Origin: Desulfobulbaceae bacterium
GTDB taxonomy: Bacteria > Desulfobacterota > Desulfobulbia > Desulfobulbales > Desulfobulbaceae
DNA: 42,446 nucleotides
Direction: 5' to 3'
Assembly (NCBI GenBank): GCA_026987195.1
Contig: JALSNC010000130.1
Coordinates: 1-42,446, forward strand
Shown: piece by piece, positions 24,047-32,969 of the stretch
Layout: each line of letters opens with the position of its first letter
How positions within the stretch are numbered: the stretch's first letter is position 1
The notes under the pieces: generated by a model
Seen by the model: the letters and a program-made list of their open reading frames with translations, nothing else
The model's database searches: none
Told to the model about the DNA's origin: nothing
Position numbers and translations under genes: made by a program

Positions 24047-25066
24047 CTACTCCGCCCGGCTGGTGAAATACTTTTCGGCCAGATCCACCTCGCGCTTCGA
24101 GCCGATGATCAGAGGAACCCGCTGGTGCAGCTCCCTGGGCTCAATATCGAGGATTCTCCTGCCATCGTCGGTGATGGCCCGGCCACCGGCCTGCTCCACC
24201 ACCATGGCCAGGGGCGCGGCCTCATACAGAAGCCGCAACTTGCCCTCGGGCTTGTCGGTGCTCTTTCTGTCCCGGGTATAGAGAAATACCCCGCCCTTGA
24301 TCAGATTGCGGTGAAAATCTGCCACCAGCGAGCCGATGTAGCGCAGGCTGTAGGGCCGGCCGGAGTCGGGATCGACCTCCTTGAGATACTCGACAAATTT
24401 CCTCGTCGGTTCGTACCAGTAATTGGTGTAGGACTCGTTGACGCTGTAATACCTGGCCGTGTCCGGTATGCGGATATCGGGATGGGAAAGAAAAAACTCG
24501 CCGACACTGGGATCCAGGGTGAAGCCATGCACGCCGTCGCCGGTGGTATAGACCAGGACCGTGCTGGAGCCGTAGATGATGTAGCCGGCCGCCACCTGGC
24601 GGCTGCCCTTCTGCAGCAGGTCCTCGGCACTGCCCTGTTTGCCGGAGCTGACGCGGCGGTGGATCGAGAAGATGGTGCCGATGGAGACATTGACATCGAT
24701 GTTGGACGAGCCGTCCAGGGGGTCGAAGGCCAGGGAGTATTTTCCCTCGTACCCCTCCAGCACCGGGATGATGCCCTCTTCCTCCTCCGAGGCCATGACA
24801 CAGATATAGCCGCACTGCTCCATGCGTCGCTTGATGGTCTGGTTGGCGAACTCGTCCAGTTTCTGAACATCCTCGCCCTGGATGTTGACCTTGCCCGACT
24901 GGCCGAGGATGTCGGCAAGTCCCGCCATGTTGACCTCGGCGCTGATGATCTTTGCCGCGACAATCAGTTCATTGAGCAGACCGGTCAGCTCACCGGTCGC
25001 CTCGGGATGGAGCAGCTGACTGTCCATGATCTGCCTGCTGACGGTGATCCCTTTCCGTTTGGCCAT
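24047..25066 (-). CDS. fbp: fructose-1,6-bisphosphatase class I
   Basis: Removes the 1-phosphate of fructose 1,6-bisphosphate in gluconeogenesis. The 339-residue product has [18 protein letters not shown] (metal site) near residue 117, [21 protein letters not shown] near 255 and a C-terminal [16 protein letters not shown]. The frame stays open 168 codons upstream, but GGGAGGGAAGAA just before 25066 and the family N-terminus fix the start at [11 protein letters not shown] family B repeat precedes it. Possession of FBPase with TRAP uptake of organic acids suits growth that needs gluconeogenesis. Confidence 0.95.
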   Translation of the reverse strand: MAKRKGITVSRQIMDSQLLHPEATGELTGLLNELIVAAKIISAEVNMAGLADILGQSGKVNIQGEDVQKLDEFANQTIKRRMEQCGYICVMASEEEEGIIPVLEGYEGKYSLAFDPLDGSSNIDVNVSIGTIFSIHRRVSSGKQGSAEDLLQKGSRQVAAGYIIYGSSTVLVYTTGDGVHGFTLDPSVGEFFLSHPDIRIPDTARYYSVNESYTNYWYEPTRKFVEYLKEVDPDSGRPYSLRYIGSLVADFHRNLIKGGVFLYTRDRKSTDKPEGKLRLLYEAAPLAMVVEQAGGRAITDDGRRILDIEPRELHQRVPLIIGSKREVDLAEKYFTSRAE

Positions 25067-25103
25067 TTCTTCCCTCCCTTGCTGCCAGGGCTCTGTAGAT
25101 TCG

Positions 25104-25156
25104 ACGCAAAACCCCCGGTAATTCAATGTACTTGCCAATGGCGGTGAACTGTCAAT
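25104..25156 (-). repeat. family B repeat (B9)
   Basis: Minus-strand copy: CATTGACAGTTCACCGCC, ATTGGCAAGTACA, TTGAATTACCGGGG. In this copy the first bases read TTGACA, a consensus -35 hexamer, with TACATT 19 bases on, facing fbp. The repeat could therefore contribute to the fbp promoter. Confidence 0.75.
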
Positions 25157-25199
25157 GCAGCCAGACCCGCGCCGGCGGCACAAAGACCCCAGGCACCTG

Positions 25200-26726
25200 T
25201 CATCTGGCCCCTGTTGTTCTGATAAAATGCAAAAGTGTCCTGGGACCGATACCGGAGGGTCCCTTTTTGGGCATATAGGACTTTTCGGTGAAGTTCCAGG
25301 CCGTGCCGGCGATATCGAGATGGGCCCAGGGCACGTCGCCGACAAACTCCTGCAGGTAACAGGCCGCGGTGATGGTGCCGGCGGGACGTCCACCGGTATT
25401 CTTGATGTCCGCCACCTCGGAATCGAGCTGCTTGCGGTACTCCGGGCCCAGCGGCAGGCGCCAGAGCGGCTCCCCGGCCAGTTCACCCGCTTCGAGCAGA
25501 CCGGCGGCCAGGGTGTCGTCGTTGGCGAGCAGGCCGGTCCGGTGATGGCCAAGGCCGATGATGACCGCACCGGTCAGGGTGGCCAGGTCGATGACCATGT
25601 CCGGCTGATAGGTCTTGATGCCGTACGCCAGGGCATCGGCAAGAATCAGGCGGCCTTCGGCATCGGTATTGATGATCTCGGAGGTGGTACCACCGAAATG
25701 GGTTATGATATCACCCGGTTTCATGGCCGCGCTGCCGCCGAGATTTTCCGTGGCCGGGATGAGGGCGACCACGTTCCAGGCGGCCGGCTTCTCGCGGCCG
25801 ATGGCCTCCATGGCCGCAAGAACCGCGGCACCGCCGCACATGTCATACTTCATCTCCTCCATGCCCGAGGCCGGCTTCAGGCTGATGCCACCGGAATCAA
25901 AGGTCAGGCCCTTGCCCACCAGCATCAGGGTGGGCTTTTTCTTCGAGGTACGATACTGGAGGATGACCAGTTTCGGCGGCTGGGCAGACCCCTGGCTCAC
26001 ACCGAGGATACCCCCCATACCCAGTTTCTTCATGTCGCTGCGGTCGAGGATCCGGCACTTCATGCCCGATCGGCGTGCCAGTTTCCGCGCATGATCGGCA
26101 AAGCTGGATGGTGTCCATCCGTTACCAGGCTCGTTGGCCATGTCCCGGGCCGAGCAGGCAGCCTCTGCCGCACTCATCCCGGCCTCCATGCCCTGCCGCA
26201 CCGAGGCCGTTGCCAGGCCGCCGCCATGCAGCAGGAATTTCCCGACCCGGACGCTCTCCTGCTTGTCCGGATCCTCCTTCTTGTATTTGTCAAAGCGGTA
26301 ATTGGCCAGCAGCAACCCCTCGGCCGTACACTCGGCGATCTCTTCGGGCGCCAGTTCCACCCCCGCAGGCAGTACAACCAGCACCCGGCGCGCCTTGAGG
26401 GCCCCGGCCCGGACAGCGGCGGTGCCGGCGGCACAGCGCACCTGCTCCCGCCGGCCGGCCACCTTCTCCTCCGGCTTGCCAAGGCCGACCACCAGGACTC
26501 GCCGTGCCCGGGGCAGCTCAGCCTCTCCTGTCCCGAGCAGGGCAGGGTAGAGGAGAAAGGTCTCACCCTTTTTTCCGGCAAAATCGCCGGCCTTCCAGGC
26601 CTGCCCGAGGGCCTTCCTCACAACCGCCCCGGGAATCGCCGCCATCTTCCGGTCCCCTTCACCGACGAAACAGACCACAAGATCCCCTCTGAATTCCCAT
26701 GGATCCTTCTTCCTCAATTCCATCAT
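25200..26726 (-). CDS. pepA: leucyl aminopeptidase (cytosol aminopeptidase, M17)
   Basis: Two-metal aminopeptidase that releases N-terminal residues. It is cytoplasmic and hexameric in the family, and some members also bind DNA. The 508-residue product has the metal-site segments [16 protein letters not shown] near residue 250 and the family signature [14 protein letters not shown] near 330, with a variable N-terminal domain before them. AAAGGAG nine bases before 26726 favours [10 protein letters not shown] over an upstream start at 26750. A family A tail fragment and a possible promoter lie upstream. Confidence 0.95.
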   Translation of the reverse strand: MMELRKKDPWEFRGDLVVCFVGEGDRKMAAIPGAVVRKALGQAWKAGDFAGKKGETFLLYPALLGTGEAELPRARRVLVVGLGKPEEKVAGRREQVRCAAGTAAVRAGALKARRVLVVLPAGVELAPEEIAECTAEGLLLANYRFDKYKKEDPDKQESVRVGKFLLHGGGLATASVRQGMEAGMSAAEAACSARDMANEPGNGWTPSSFADHARKLARRSGMKCRILDRSDMKKLGMGGILGVSQGSAQPPKLVILQYRTSKKKPTLMLVGKGLTFDSGGISLKPASGMEEMKYDMCGGAAVLAAMEAIGREKPAAWNVVALIPATENLGGSAAMKPGDIITHFGGTTSEIINTDAEGRLILADALAYGIKTYQPDMVIDLATLTGAVIIGLGHHRTGLLANDDTLAAGLLEAGELAGEPLWRLPLGPEYRKQLDSEVADIKNTGGRPAGTITAACYLQEFVGDVPWAHLDIAGTAWNFTEKSYMPKKGPSGIGPRTLLHFIRTTGAR

Positions 26727-26775
26727 CTCAATCCACTCCTTTACCGTCATGGCGGGCAGCGCATGCAGGCGTGAT

Positions 26776-26806
26776 GTACCCCCTCACGGGATGACGAACC
26801 ATCCAG
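26776..26806 (-). repeat. family A tail fragment upstream of pepA (A4a)
   Basis: Only the end of the tail is left: read on the minus strand, GATGGTTCGTCATCCCGTGA then GGGGGTA. The loop in this copy is TTCG. It lies 50 bases before the pepA start and points into the gene. Confidence 0.7.
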
Positions 26807-26813
26807 ACACTAT

Positions 26814-26842
26814 CCATTACCCCATTGCGCATCTTTCCTCAA
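26814..26842 (-). promoter_or_regulatory. possible pepA promoter
   Basis: Minus strand TTGAGG (26842-26837) and TAATGG (26819-26814) have a 17-base spacing. The match to consensus is moderate. The predicted transcript would begin inside or next to the family A tail fragment A4a. Confidence 0.33.
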
Positions 26843-26973
26843 TCGACAAACGATATTTTTCCAGACCGGCGGAAGCGTCCTGTCTCCGGGACCGGTCAGC
26901 AACTCCCTGTTTGACCTGAAGGGCCGGCTGGGCTATCCTGTGCAGGCAGTACAGAGTCCGGGGCGGCTGAAGA

Positions 26974-27086
26974 ACCCCTCACGGCATGACGAACGAATGG
27001 TTTTTCCGAGCACAACGGTGCAAATGCTCTCAGCGGCCGCAGATTCGGAATCTACGCTTGCCTGTGCAGGCGTGCCTGACCGCTCT
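26974..27086 (-). repeat. family A element, half copy (A4b)
   Basis: In the minus direction this has one core arm (GGCACGCCTGCACAGGC, CGTAGATTCCGAATCTGCGG, GCTGAGAGCATTTGC) followed by a diverged tail ending GTCATGCCGTGAGGGGTT. The other core arm is missing or replaced. It lies between divergent pepA and the CNNM gene and is sense to pepA. Confidence 0.75.
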
Positions 27087-27180
27087 GCCAGTCTCTTGTT
27101 CTTCCACCGGAGACGGCATGAAGAATTCCGGTTTCTGTCTTCTGGTTTCCTGATTTTCTGGTCCCAAAAGGAGGCATACC

Positions 27181-28236
27181 TTGGTCATTCAACTCATCCT
27201 GGCGGTGGGATGCGCCATTGTCATCTCCGCCATGTGCAGTGTTTTCGAGGCCGTGCTCTACTCGCTGCCGGTGAGCAACATCGAGCTGATGGCAAAGAAA
27301 CATCCGGGCCGGGCAGCAATAATGAAACGGCTCAAGGAAAACATCGACCGCCCCATCACCGCCATCCTGACGCTCAACACTGTTGCCAACACCATCGGCG
27401 CCGCCGTGGCCGGTGCCTCGGCCGTGGCCGTGTTCGGCCAGTCGAGCCTGGCCTGGTTCTCCCTCCTCTTCACCCTCGCCATCCTTCTCTTCTCCGAGAT
27501 CCTGCCCAAGAAGGTGGGCGTGATCTACAGTCGCCAGCTCGCGCCCTTCATCACCATGCCCCTGCACTGGATGGTCAGGATACTTACGCCCGTCATCTGG
27601 CTCTGCCAGGCCATCACCCGCCTGGTTCCGGATCATGGTGATGCCAACCAGGTCTCGGCCGAGGAGCTGCAGACCATTGCCATGCTTTCCCGCCGCTCGG
27701 GAGAGATCGGTGCCGAGCAGGAACAGGTGATCACCAATATCCTCCAGCTCAACCACAAATCGGTACGCGACGTGATGACGCCCCGGACCGTCACCTTTTC
27801 CCAGGACAAGCGCACCACCATCCGCGAGGCCATCGCCCTTGCCGCCAAGTGGCGAATGCACAGCAGGGTTCCGGTTTATGACGGCGACAAGGACAACGTG
27901 GCCGGCATGGTCCTGAGCCGGGAGATGTTCCTGGCTGCGGCGGAAAACCGCTATGAGACCAGGCTCTGCGAGATCATGACCCCGGTCCACTTCGTGCCGG
28001 AGACCGCACCCCTCAACCGGGTGTTCATTGATTTCTTCGAGCGGCGGCAGCACCTGTTCGTTGCCGTGGATGAATACGGCAGTGTCACCGGGGTCATCAG
28101 CATGGAGGACATCATCGAAGAGATCATGGGCAGGGAGATCGTGGACGAATCCGACACGACCCGCGACATGCGGGAGCTGGCACGAACCCGCCGCAAGGCC
28201 CTGCGCCGAGAAGATCACGTGGCTTCCGGCAACTGA
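27181..28236 (+). CDS. CNNM/CorC-family membrane protein with CBS pair
   Basis: Member of the hemolysin-like CNNM-CBS family, linked to magnesium, cobalt or sodium transport. The 351-residue product has a membrane domain of about three or four helices (1-145; EILPKKVGV near residue 104) and two CBS domains (about 195-315, with SVRDVMTPR and EYGSVTGVISMEDIIEEIMG). It lacks the C-terminal CorC domain of longer members. It starts with a rare TTG codon, supported by AAAAGGAGG six bases before it. MgtE is encoded 2 kb away, so two divalent-cation proteins are close together. Confidence 0.9.
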   Translation: MVIQLILAVGCAIVISAMCSVFEAVLYSLPVSNIELMAKKHPGRAAIMKRLKENIDRPITAILTLNTVANTIGAAVAGASAVAVFGQSSLAWFSLLFTLAILLFSEILPKKVGVIYSRQLAPFITMPLHWMVRILTPVIWLCQAITRLVPDHGDANQVSAEELQTIAMLSRRSGEIGAEQEQVITNILQLNHKSVRDVMTPRTVTFSQDKRTTIREAIALAAKWRMHSRVPVYDGDKDNVAGMVLSREMFLAAAENRYETRLCEIMTPVHFVPETAPLNRVFIDFFERRQHLFVAVDEYGSVTGVISMEDIIEEIMGREIVDESDTTRDMRELARTRRKALRREDHVASGN

Positions 28237-28375
28237 TCGTGGCAAAGAACAGGCAAAGGTGGTAGATTTGACCGGTCCGCCCGGCCCTGTCTGTCCGCAT
28301 GGTGTCCGCATGGCACCGGACGGCCGGTCATCCGCACCAAGACAATTCATTCCGCTGCAGACTCAAGGTATATTC

Positions 28376-29068
28376 ATGAAAAACATATTTTTTCAGGTCG
28401 AACCACCCCTTCGCGCACGGCTGCTCCCCCTGGTCATGCTTCTGGTTGCCTTTCTTGCCCAGACTGCTCTTGCCGGAACCTGGTTCGTGAAGCCGAGCGC
28501 CGAGGTCCCCCTGCGCCGGGGTCAGGGGAAGGACTACAGGATCGTGGCCGTTCTCCAGAACGGGACCCCGGTGGAGCTGCTGGAGACAGAGGAGCCGTGG
28601 GCCAGGATCAGACTGGCGAGCGGCAAGGAGGGATGGATACTGAAACGGTATCTCAGCAGCGAGCCGCCCCTGGGGCAGCAGATCGTCGCACTCAGGGAAG
28701 AAAAAAAGAACCTGGAACAGGAGTGTGCCCGCACAAGGCGCGAACTGCAGGATCTTACTGCCGCCAACGCGCAGACCGAAAAAGAGCTGACAGCCTGCCT
28801 CATCGAGCGGGACCGGATCAAGGCCGACTTTCAGACCCTGCAGCAGGATACCGCCGATGTCGTCCGGACCAAGAAAAAACTGACCGACAGCCTGTTGCGG
28901 GTCAAGAACCTGGAGGCCAGCCTCTCGGCTGCCCAGGCCGAAAACAGCACGCTGAAAAAGAACGCCCGCCTGAAGTGGTTTCTCGCCGGTGGCGGCGTCC
29001 TCGTTCTGGGCTGGCTCCTCGGCCTGATCACCGGCCGCTCCAGGAAGAGACGGTCCTCTCTGCTCTGA
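28376..29068 (+). CDS. SH3-domain protein with coiled coil and C-terminal membrane anchor
   Basis: A 230-residue envelope protein. It has a signal peptide (about 1-33, ending QTALA-GTW), a bacterial SH3 domain (about 34-92, RGQGKDYRIVAVLQNGTPVEL and GKEGWILKRYLS), a long coiled coil (about 97-195), a transmembrane helix (about 203-221), and a basic tail GRSRKRRSS. This layout matches the 'SH3 and anchor' family of uncharacterised proteins. Upstream frame extension is not supported. It lies 139 bases after the CNNM gene; a weak AAGG is the only ribosome-binding site. The role is unknown, possibly wall or periplasmic scaffolding. Confidence 0.85.
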   Translation: MKNIFFQVEPPLRARLLPLVMLLVAFLAQTALAGTWFVKPSAEVPLRRGQGKDYRIVAVLQNGTPVELLETEEPWARIRLASGKEGWILKRYLSSEPPLGQQIVALREEKKNLEQECARTRRELQDLTAANAQTEKELTACLIERDRIKADFQTLQQDTADVVRTKKKLTDSLLRVKNLEASLSAAQAENSTLKKNARLKWFLAGGGVLVLGWLLGLITGRSRKRRSSLL

Positions 29069-29189
29069 TGAGCCGGGGCGGCGAAAGATCGCCGTACAAC
29101 CACCTTGCATTGCCTGTGCTTTTGTACAAGTCGGGCAGTACGTCCGCTGTGCGGGATCGTGACTGGCCGCAGACAAGCCACCGTGAGAA

Positions 29190-29277
29190 GACTTCGATAG
29201 TCCTTACCTGTGCGGACAGGCACGACCGTGCAAAGAGGTAAGCGAAGACTCCGTGCGGTCCCGGTGAGTGCTTACCC
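29190..29277 (-). repeat. family A element, half copy (A5)
   Basis: In the minus direction it starts GTAAGCACTCACCGGGACC, two bases after the htrA stop codon, and continues CGGAGTCTTCGCTTACC, TCTTTGCACGGTCGTGCC, TGTCCGCACAGGTAAGG. It then fades out at about 29185. The second arm and tail are absent. The SH3 gene ends at 29068, so this is the 3' gap of two convergent genes. Confidence 0.8.
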
Positions 29278-29279
29278 CC

Positions 29280-30401
29280 CTACTCCATGGCCTCCAGGGT
29301 CAACGGCACCTTCACCTGCTCGCCGTCCCGGAGAATGGTGAGGATGACCGTATCCCCCACCTTGTAACGTTCGATCTGATCACGGAGACTGTTATAGTCC
29401 CTGACCGCCTCCCCGTTCACGGCCAGGATGATATCACCCAGCACCAGGCCGCCGGGCACCTGGCGGGTCCCCCTGATTCCGGCCCGGGCCGCAGTGCTGC
29501 CGGGACGGACCTTGAGCACCAGGACCCCCGGCAGATCAAGGTCGCGGACCAGCTTCCGGTTGGCCAGGACCACCCCCAGGCCCGGCCGGATCACCTTGCC
29601 GTGCCGGATCACCTGCGGCACGACCCTGTTCACCTCGTCCACCGGCACGGCAAAACCGATACCCGAGCTTGCCCCGGACGGGCTGTAGATGGCAGTGTTG
29701 ACCCCGATCAGCCGGCCGGCGCTGTCCAGGAGCGGGCCCCCGGAATTGCCCGGGTTGATGGCCGCATCGGTCTGGATCACATCGTGGATGGTCCGGCCGG
29801 TTACCGAGGTGATCTCCCGTCCCAGGGCACTGACCACCCCGGTGGTCAGGGTCTGGTCAAGACCGAAGGGGTTGCCGATGGCAAAGACCTTCTGTCCCAC
29901 CAGGAGATCGGCAGACCTGCCGATCATGATGGGCCTCAGCTTGTCCCTGGGCGCCGAGATCTGCAACACGGCCAGATCCCGATCCGGAGCCGCCCCCACC
30001 AGGACCCCTTTCCATGTCGTATGGTCAGCCAGTGTGACCTCGATACGGTTGGCATCGGATATCACGTGGTAGTTGGTGACGATACGGCCGTCGCTGTCCC
30101 AGATGAACCCCGATCCCGTACCCTTGGGAATCTCGTAGATATTGAGGCTGAACATATTGCGGCGCACGGCGATACTGGTGATGAAGACCACGGAAGGCGC
30201 CGCGCTGCGGAAGACCTCGATGGTGTTTTTTTCATCGGCTGCCAGGTCGCCCCGGGCGGTGACCGGCCGGGGACGGGCATCGGGCTGCAGGAGGCTCGGC
30301 TGAAAGCTCTGAAAGGCAAGCCAGGCGACCAGGGCCAGCAGAGCCAGCAGGATCAGGGCATTGGTCCGGCCGCCCTGCGGACGAAAAAGTGAGCGAAACA
30401 A
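29280..30401 (-). CDS. HtrA/DegS-like serine protease
   Basis: Membrane-anchored periplasmic S1C protease. The 373-residue product has one N-terminal helix (about 15-32) and then a trypsin-like domain with the triad His in TNYHVIS, Asp in DRDLAVLQ and Ser in AAINPGNSGGPLLDS. It has a single PDZ domain (about 270-365, GDIILAVNGEAVRDYNSL). One PDZ domain and the anchor make it DegS-like instead of DegP-like, so it may act as a stress sensor. It begins eight bases after mgtE and is likely co-transcribed. Its stop codon is followed at once by family A element A5. Confidence 0.93.
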   Translation of the reverse strand: MFRSLFRPQGGRTNALILLALLALVAWLAFQSFQPSLLQPDARPRPVTARGDLAADEKNTIEVFRSAAPSVVFITSIAVRRNMFSLNIYEIPKGTGSGFIWDSDGRIVTNYHVISDANRIEVTLADHTTWKGVLVGAAPDRDLAVLQISAPRDKLRPIMIGRSADLLVGQKVFAIGNPFGLDQTLTTGVVSALGREITSVTGRTIHDVIQTDAAINPGNSGGPLLDSAGRLIGVNTAIYSPSGASSGIGFAVPVDEVNRVVPQVIRHGKVIRPGLGVVLANRKLVRDLDLPGVLVLKVRPGSTAARAGIRGTRQVPGGLVLGDIILAVNGEAVRDYNSLRDQIERYKVGDTVILTILRDGEQVKVPLTLEAME

Positions 30402-30409
30402 GGGAAAAC

Positions 30410-31792
30410 CTACAGTTTGAGCAATATCTTTGCCACGCTGAAAAACAGGGTGACACCAAGGATATCGATGGAGGTGGATATGAACGGCCCCGTGGCCACG
30501 GCCGGATCGATCCGGAACCGCTTGAGCAGCATGGGCACCAGGGTGCCGACGGTGGCGGACATGGTCATGACCATGAACACCGAGATACCGACCACAAAAC
30601 CGAGATAGGCCGGGGAGGCATAACTGAAATGGGCCAGCAGGCCGAGCAGGACCCCGAACAGACCACCGAGCATCACCCCCAGGGCCATCTCCTTGCCCAC
30701 CAGGGAAAAGAAATGCTGCATGTTGATCCGGCCGGTGGCCAGGCCCCGCACCGTGATACTGGAGGACTGGGTGGCGATGTTGCCGCCCATGCCGGAGATG
30801 ATGGGGATAAAGGAGGCCAGGGCAAGGACCTTCTGCAGCTCGCTCTGAAAGGAGGTGATGATGTACATGGCCGCAACCCCGCCCAGCCAGGAGGCAAAGA
30901 GCCAGGGGGCGCGGAGGAGAATCTTCTGGTGCAGGGGCTTGAGCAGGATCTCCTGATCCTTGCCGGCACCGGCCATCTGCAGAAAATCCTCGGTGGCCTC
31001 CTCGCGGATGACATCGATGACATCATCAACCGTGACGATACCGACGATCTTGAAGGTGGCGTCCACAACCGGCACGGCCAGCAGGTTGTACTGGGACACC
31101 ACGTGCGCCACCTCCTCCTGGTCGGTATCGGTGGTCACGGAGATGACGTTGGTGTTCATGATGTTCTTGAGCTTGCGATGCATTGGATGCATGAGCAGCT
31201 CGCGCAGGGAGAGTACGCCGGCAAGCTGGCCGTCGCCATGGGTAATGTAGAGATAGAAGACCATCTCTTTCTCTTCGCTGCGCTTCTGGACCTTCTTGAT
31301 CGCCTCCTCGACGGTCAGGTTCTCGTCCAGGTACATGAAGTCCGGTGACATGATGCCACCGGCGGTCTCGGGATCGTACTTGAGCAGCTCCTCCACCTCG
31401 TGGCGATCCTCGACCTCCATGTGGGAACGGATCTCGGAGGCGATATCGGGCGGCAGGGCCTCGAGCAGATCGGCGGCGTCATCAGAGGCCATGTTGGTGA
31501 CCACCCGGGCCATGAACCTGGCCGACAGGCCATCCACCAGGTCCACCATGATCGATTCGTCGAGTTCGCTCAAAAACGGCGCCACCAGGTCGGTCTGGGC
31601 AATGATCTGAAAGATGTCCTTCTGTTCAGCCGGCGTGAGGGAACGAAAGACCCAGGCGAGATCGGCGGGATGGGTCTTGCGGATCAGTTTTCTGATATTT
31701 TCGACAGCACCTCTGCGGTGGAGACGACGCAGGGTATCGAGCAGCACCTTGCCCTCGAGCCCTATCATCTCGCGTTTTGGTGTTTTTTCCAT
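30410..31792 (-). CDS. mgtE: magnesium transporter MgtE
   Basis: Mg2+ channel gated by intracellular Mg2+. The 460-residue product has the N domain (helical repeats, with DDAADLLEALP near residue 105), two CBS domains (about 145-270, FMYLDENLTVEEAI and VVDATFKIVGIVTVDD), a plug helix, and a five-helix C-terminal pore with PIISGMGGNIATQSSSITVRG and the final TGPFISTSIDILG. Length is normal. An AAAGGAAG ribosome-binding site and a good promoter 70-100 bases upstream were found. I saw no M-box riboswitch. Confidence 0.96.
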   Translation of the reverse strand: MEKTPKREMIGLEGKVLLDTLRRLHRRGAVENIRKLIRKTHPADLAWVFRSLTPAEQKDIFQIIAQTDLVAPFLSELDESIMVDLVDGLSARFMARVVTNMASDDAADLLEALPPDIASEIRSHMEVEDRHEVEELLKYDPETAGGIMSPDFMYLDENLTVEEAIKKVQKRSEEKEMVFYLYITHGDGQLAGVLSLRELLMHPMHRKLKNIMNTNVISVTTDTDQEEVAHVVSQYNLLAVPVVDATFKIVGIVTVDDVIDVIREEATEDFLQMAGAGKDQEILLKPLHQKILLRAPWLFASWLGGVAAMYIITSFQSELQKVLALASFIPIISGMGGNIATQSSSITVRGLATGRINMQHFFSLVGKEMALGVMLGGLFGVLLGLLAHFSYASPAYLGFVVGISVFMVMTMSATVGTLVPMLLKRFRIDPAVATGPFISTSIDILGVTLFFSVAKILLKL

Positions 31793-31864
31793 GGAGTTCT
31801 TCCTTTGGCAACGCAGAGAACCATCTGCCTGATCCGAAATTCCAGACTGTACGCAAAATTTTAA

Positions 31865-31894
31865 ATATTACCGAAGAAGCTGAGCAAAAGTCAA
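31865..31894 (-). promoter_or_regulatory. promoter for mgtE-htrA
   Basis: On the minus strand TTGACT (31894-31889) and TAATAT (31870-31865) are separated by 18 bases inside the only AT-rich patch upstream of mgtE. The leader would be about 65 bases. Confidence 0.6.
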
Positions 31895-31959
31895 ACAGTA
31901 ATAGTGGTGACCCGGGAAAAAGCGGCTCCGGGTGGAGGGACAGACGTTCTCTGCCCAAA

Positions 31960-32003
31960 CTACCGGCATTTGGAACCGGTTGCCGATAGGGGTGAACGCT
32001 TAC
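31960..32003 (-). repeat. family B repeat (B10)
   Basis: Minus-strand copy: GTAAGCGTTCACCCC, TATCGGCAACCGG, TTCCAAATGCCGGTAG. It lies upstream of the mgtE promoter. Confidence 0.75.
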
Positions 32004-32039
32004 GTTCAGTGACGGCAGAAGGGCAAAGGAGGTGCCATC

Positions 32040-32086
32040 GTAAAAGTATCGGTCTTGTTATGTGGTTGCCGATGGCGGAGACCATT
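32040..32086 (-). repeat. family B repeat (B11)
   Basis: Second minus-strand copy, 36 bases from B10: TAATGGTCTCCGCC, ATCGGCAACCACATAAC, AAGACCGATACTTTTAC. It ends eight bases before the DUF2065 stop codon. Confidence 0.7.
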
Positions 32087-32093
32087 ATGGCCA

Positions 32094-32294
32094 TCAGCCG
32101 AAGATACCGCTTCTCTGTGCGAGATAGCAGAGCAGAAAGCCGGTTACCATGGCGATGATTCCCATGAAGCGCAGCTGTGCCGGCGGCATCTCGATGAGCT
32201 GCCGCAGCCAGCGCTGCATGGCCTCGGGCGAGGCCACATAGGGTAACCCCTCGAGAATGAAGACAAGACCGATCAGGGTGACGAGCAGTTTCAT
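32094..32294 (-). CDS. DUF2065 small membrane protein
   Basis: A 66-residue protein with two membrane helices (about 2-20 and 43-60). It reads MKLLVTLIGLVFILEGLPYV and then GIIAMVTGFLLCYLAQRSG, which is the DUF2065 (YjeT-like) pattern. In other bacteria such genes are often near hflK/hflC or ftsH; ftsH is 8 kb away here. The longer upstream reading frame runs into family A DNA and is rejected. The function is unknown. Confidence 0.82.
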   Translation of the reverse strand: MKLLVTLIGLVFILEGLPYVASPEAMQRWLRQLIEMPPAQLRFMGIIAMVTGFLLCYLAQRSGIFG

Positions 32295-32468
32295 GGATGC
32301 ACCATACCAGAAGCACCGGGTTCGCGCAATCGCGGGCAAAAAATCTGCAGGCGGTGCCGCGAGACTGAAACGGTTCATCCCCGGGCAAACCATCTCAGCA
32401 ATATCGATTCGACCGGAGATGGCGCAGAAGCGACCGGTGCGCCCCTCTGCAGAGGAACATTGACCATT

Positions 32469-32530
32469 TTGAGAGCACTTACACCATTGTGGTCGGACAA
32501 ACCGATGGTTAGCCATCCCGTGAGGGGTTG
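32469..32530 (+). repeat. family A tail fragment (A6a)
   Basis: Tail without a core: GAGAGCACTTACACCATTG, then GGTCGGACAAACC, then GATGGTTAGCCATC and CCGTGAGGGGTT. It lies in the 675-base gap between the divergent DUF2065 and torD-like genes. The remaining DNA of this gap outside A6a, the promoter and A6b (32295-32468, 32531-32624, 32654-32743) shows no gene. Confidence 0.78.
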
Positions 32531-32624
32531 CCCGCACCCGCCGCAGGCAACACGACGACTCCCGGCCCCTGGCCCCTGACACCTGCCCCTGTATCCTGAT
32601 TTTCGGAAAAAATCCAGTCGCGGT

Positions 32625-32653
32625 TTGACATACCGGAAACGAAAATGTAGGAT
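32625..32653 (+). promoter_or_regulatory. promoter for the molybdoenzyme operon
   Basis: TTGACA (32625-32630, perfect -35) and TAGGAT (32648-32653) are separated by exactly 17 bases. Transcription would start near 32660 and carry the whole of family A element A6b in a leader of about 310 bases before the torD-like gene. Confidence 0.62.
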
Positions 32654-32743
32654 ACCCAAAAAAATGAATACCCGTTCAGTACCCCGGGAGCCATTGCCGG
32701 CTGCCGGACTTCACCCTCCCGCCCGTGGACGGCAGGAGAGATG

Positions 32744-32966
32744 TACGTACTCACAGGGACCGCACGGAGTCTTCGCTTACCTCTTTGCACGGTCGTGCCT
32801 GCCCGCACAGGTAGACTATCGGAGTCTCCCCGCGGTCGCTTACCTGTGGTCAGACATACCTGCACAGGTAAGCGTAGACTCCGAATCTGCGGCTCCTGAG
32901 AGCGCTTACACCATTGTGGTCGAAAAAAATCGATGGTTGGTTATCCCGTGAGGGAGGGGTTACGGA
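32744..32966 (+). repeat. family A element, full length, long core, running into torD-like gene (A6b)
   Basis: Complete copy. The left arm reads GTACTCACAGGGACCGCAC, CGGAGTCTTCGCTTACC, TTTGCACGGTCGTGCC. Inner repeats of CGGAGTCT and ACCTGCACAGGTAAGCG follow, and it closes with CTCCTGAGAGCGCTTAC. The tail is CATTGTGGTCGAAAAAAATC, GATGGTTGGTTATC, then CCGTGAGGGAGGGGTTACGG. It ends four bases before the ATG at 32970. Confidence 0.9.
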
Positions 32967-32969
32967 GAC

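Noticed and set aside
25067..25570. 168-codon upstream extension of fbp
   Set aside because: It overlaps pepA on the same strand and lacks FBPase similarity; GGGAGGG lies directly before the inner start.
31793..32093. M-box magnesium riboswitch upstream of mgtE
   Set aside because: The leader from the predicted promoter is only about 65 bases and lacks the conserved M-box structure.
32469..32966. Possible CRISPR array
   Set aside because: Repeats are few, unequal in length, palindromic and not regularly spaced; no cas genes are present.
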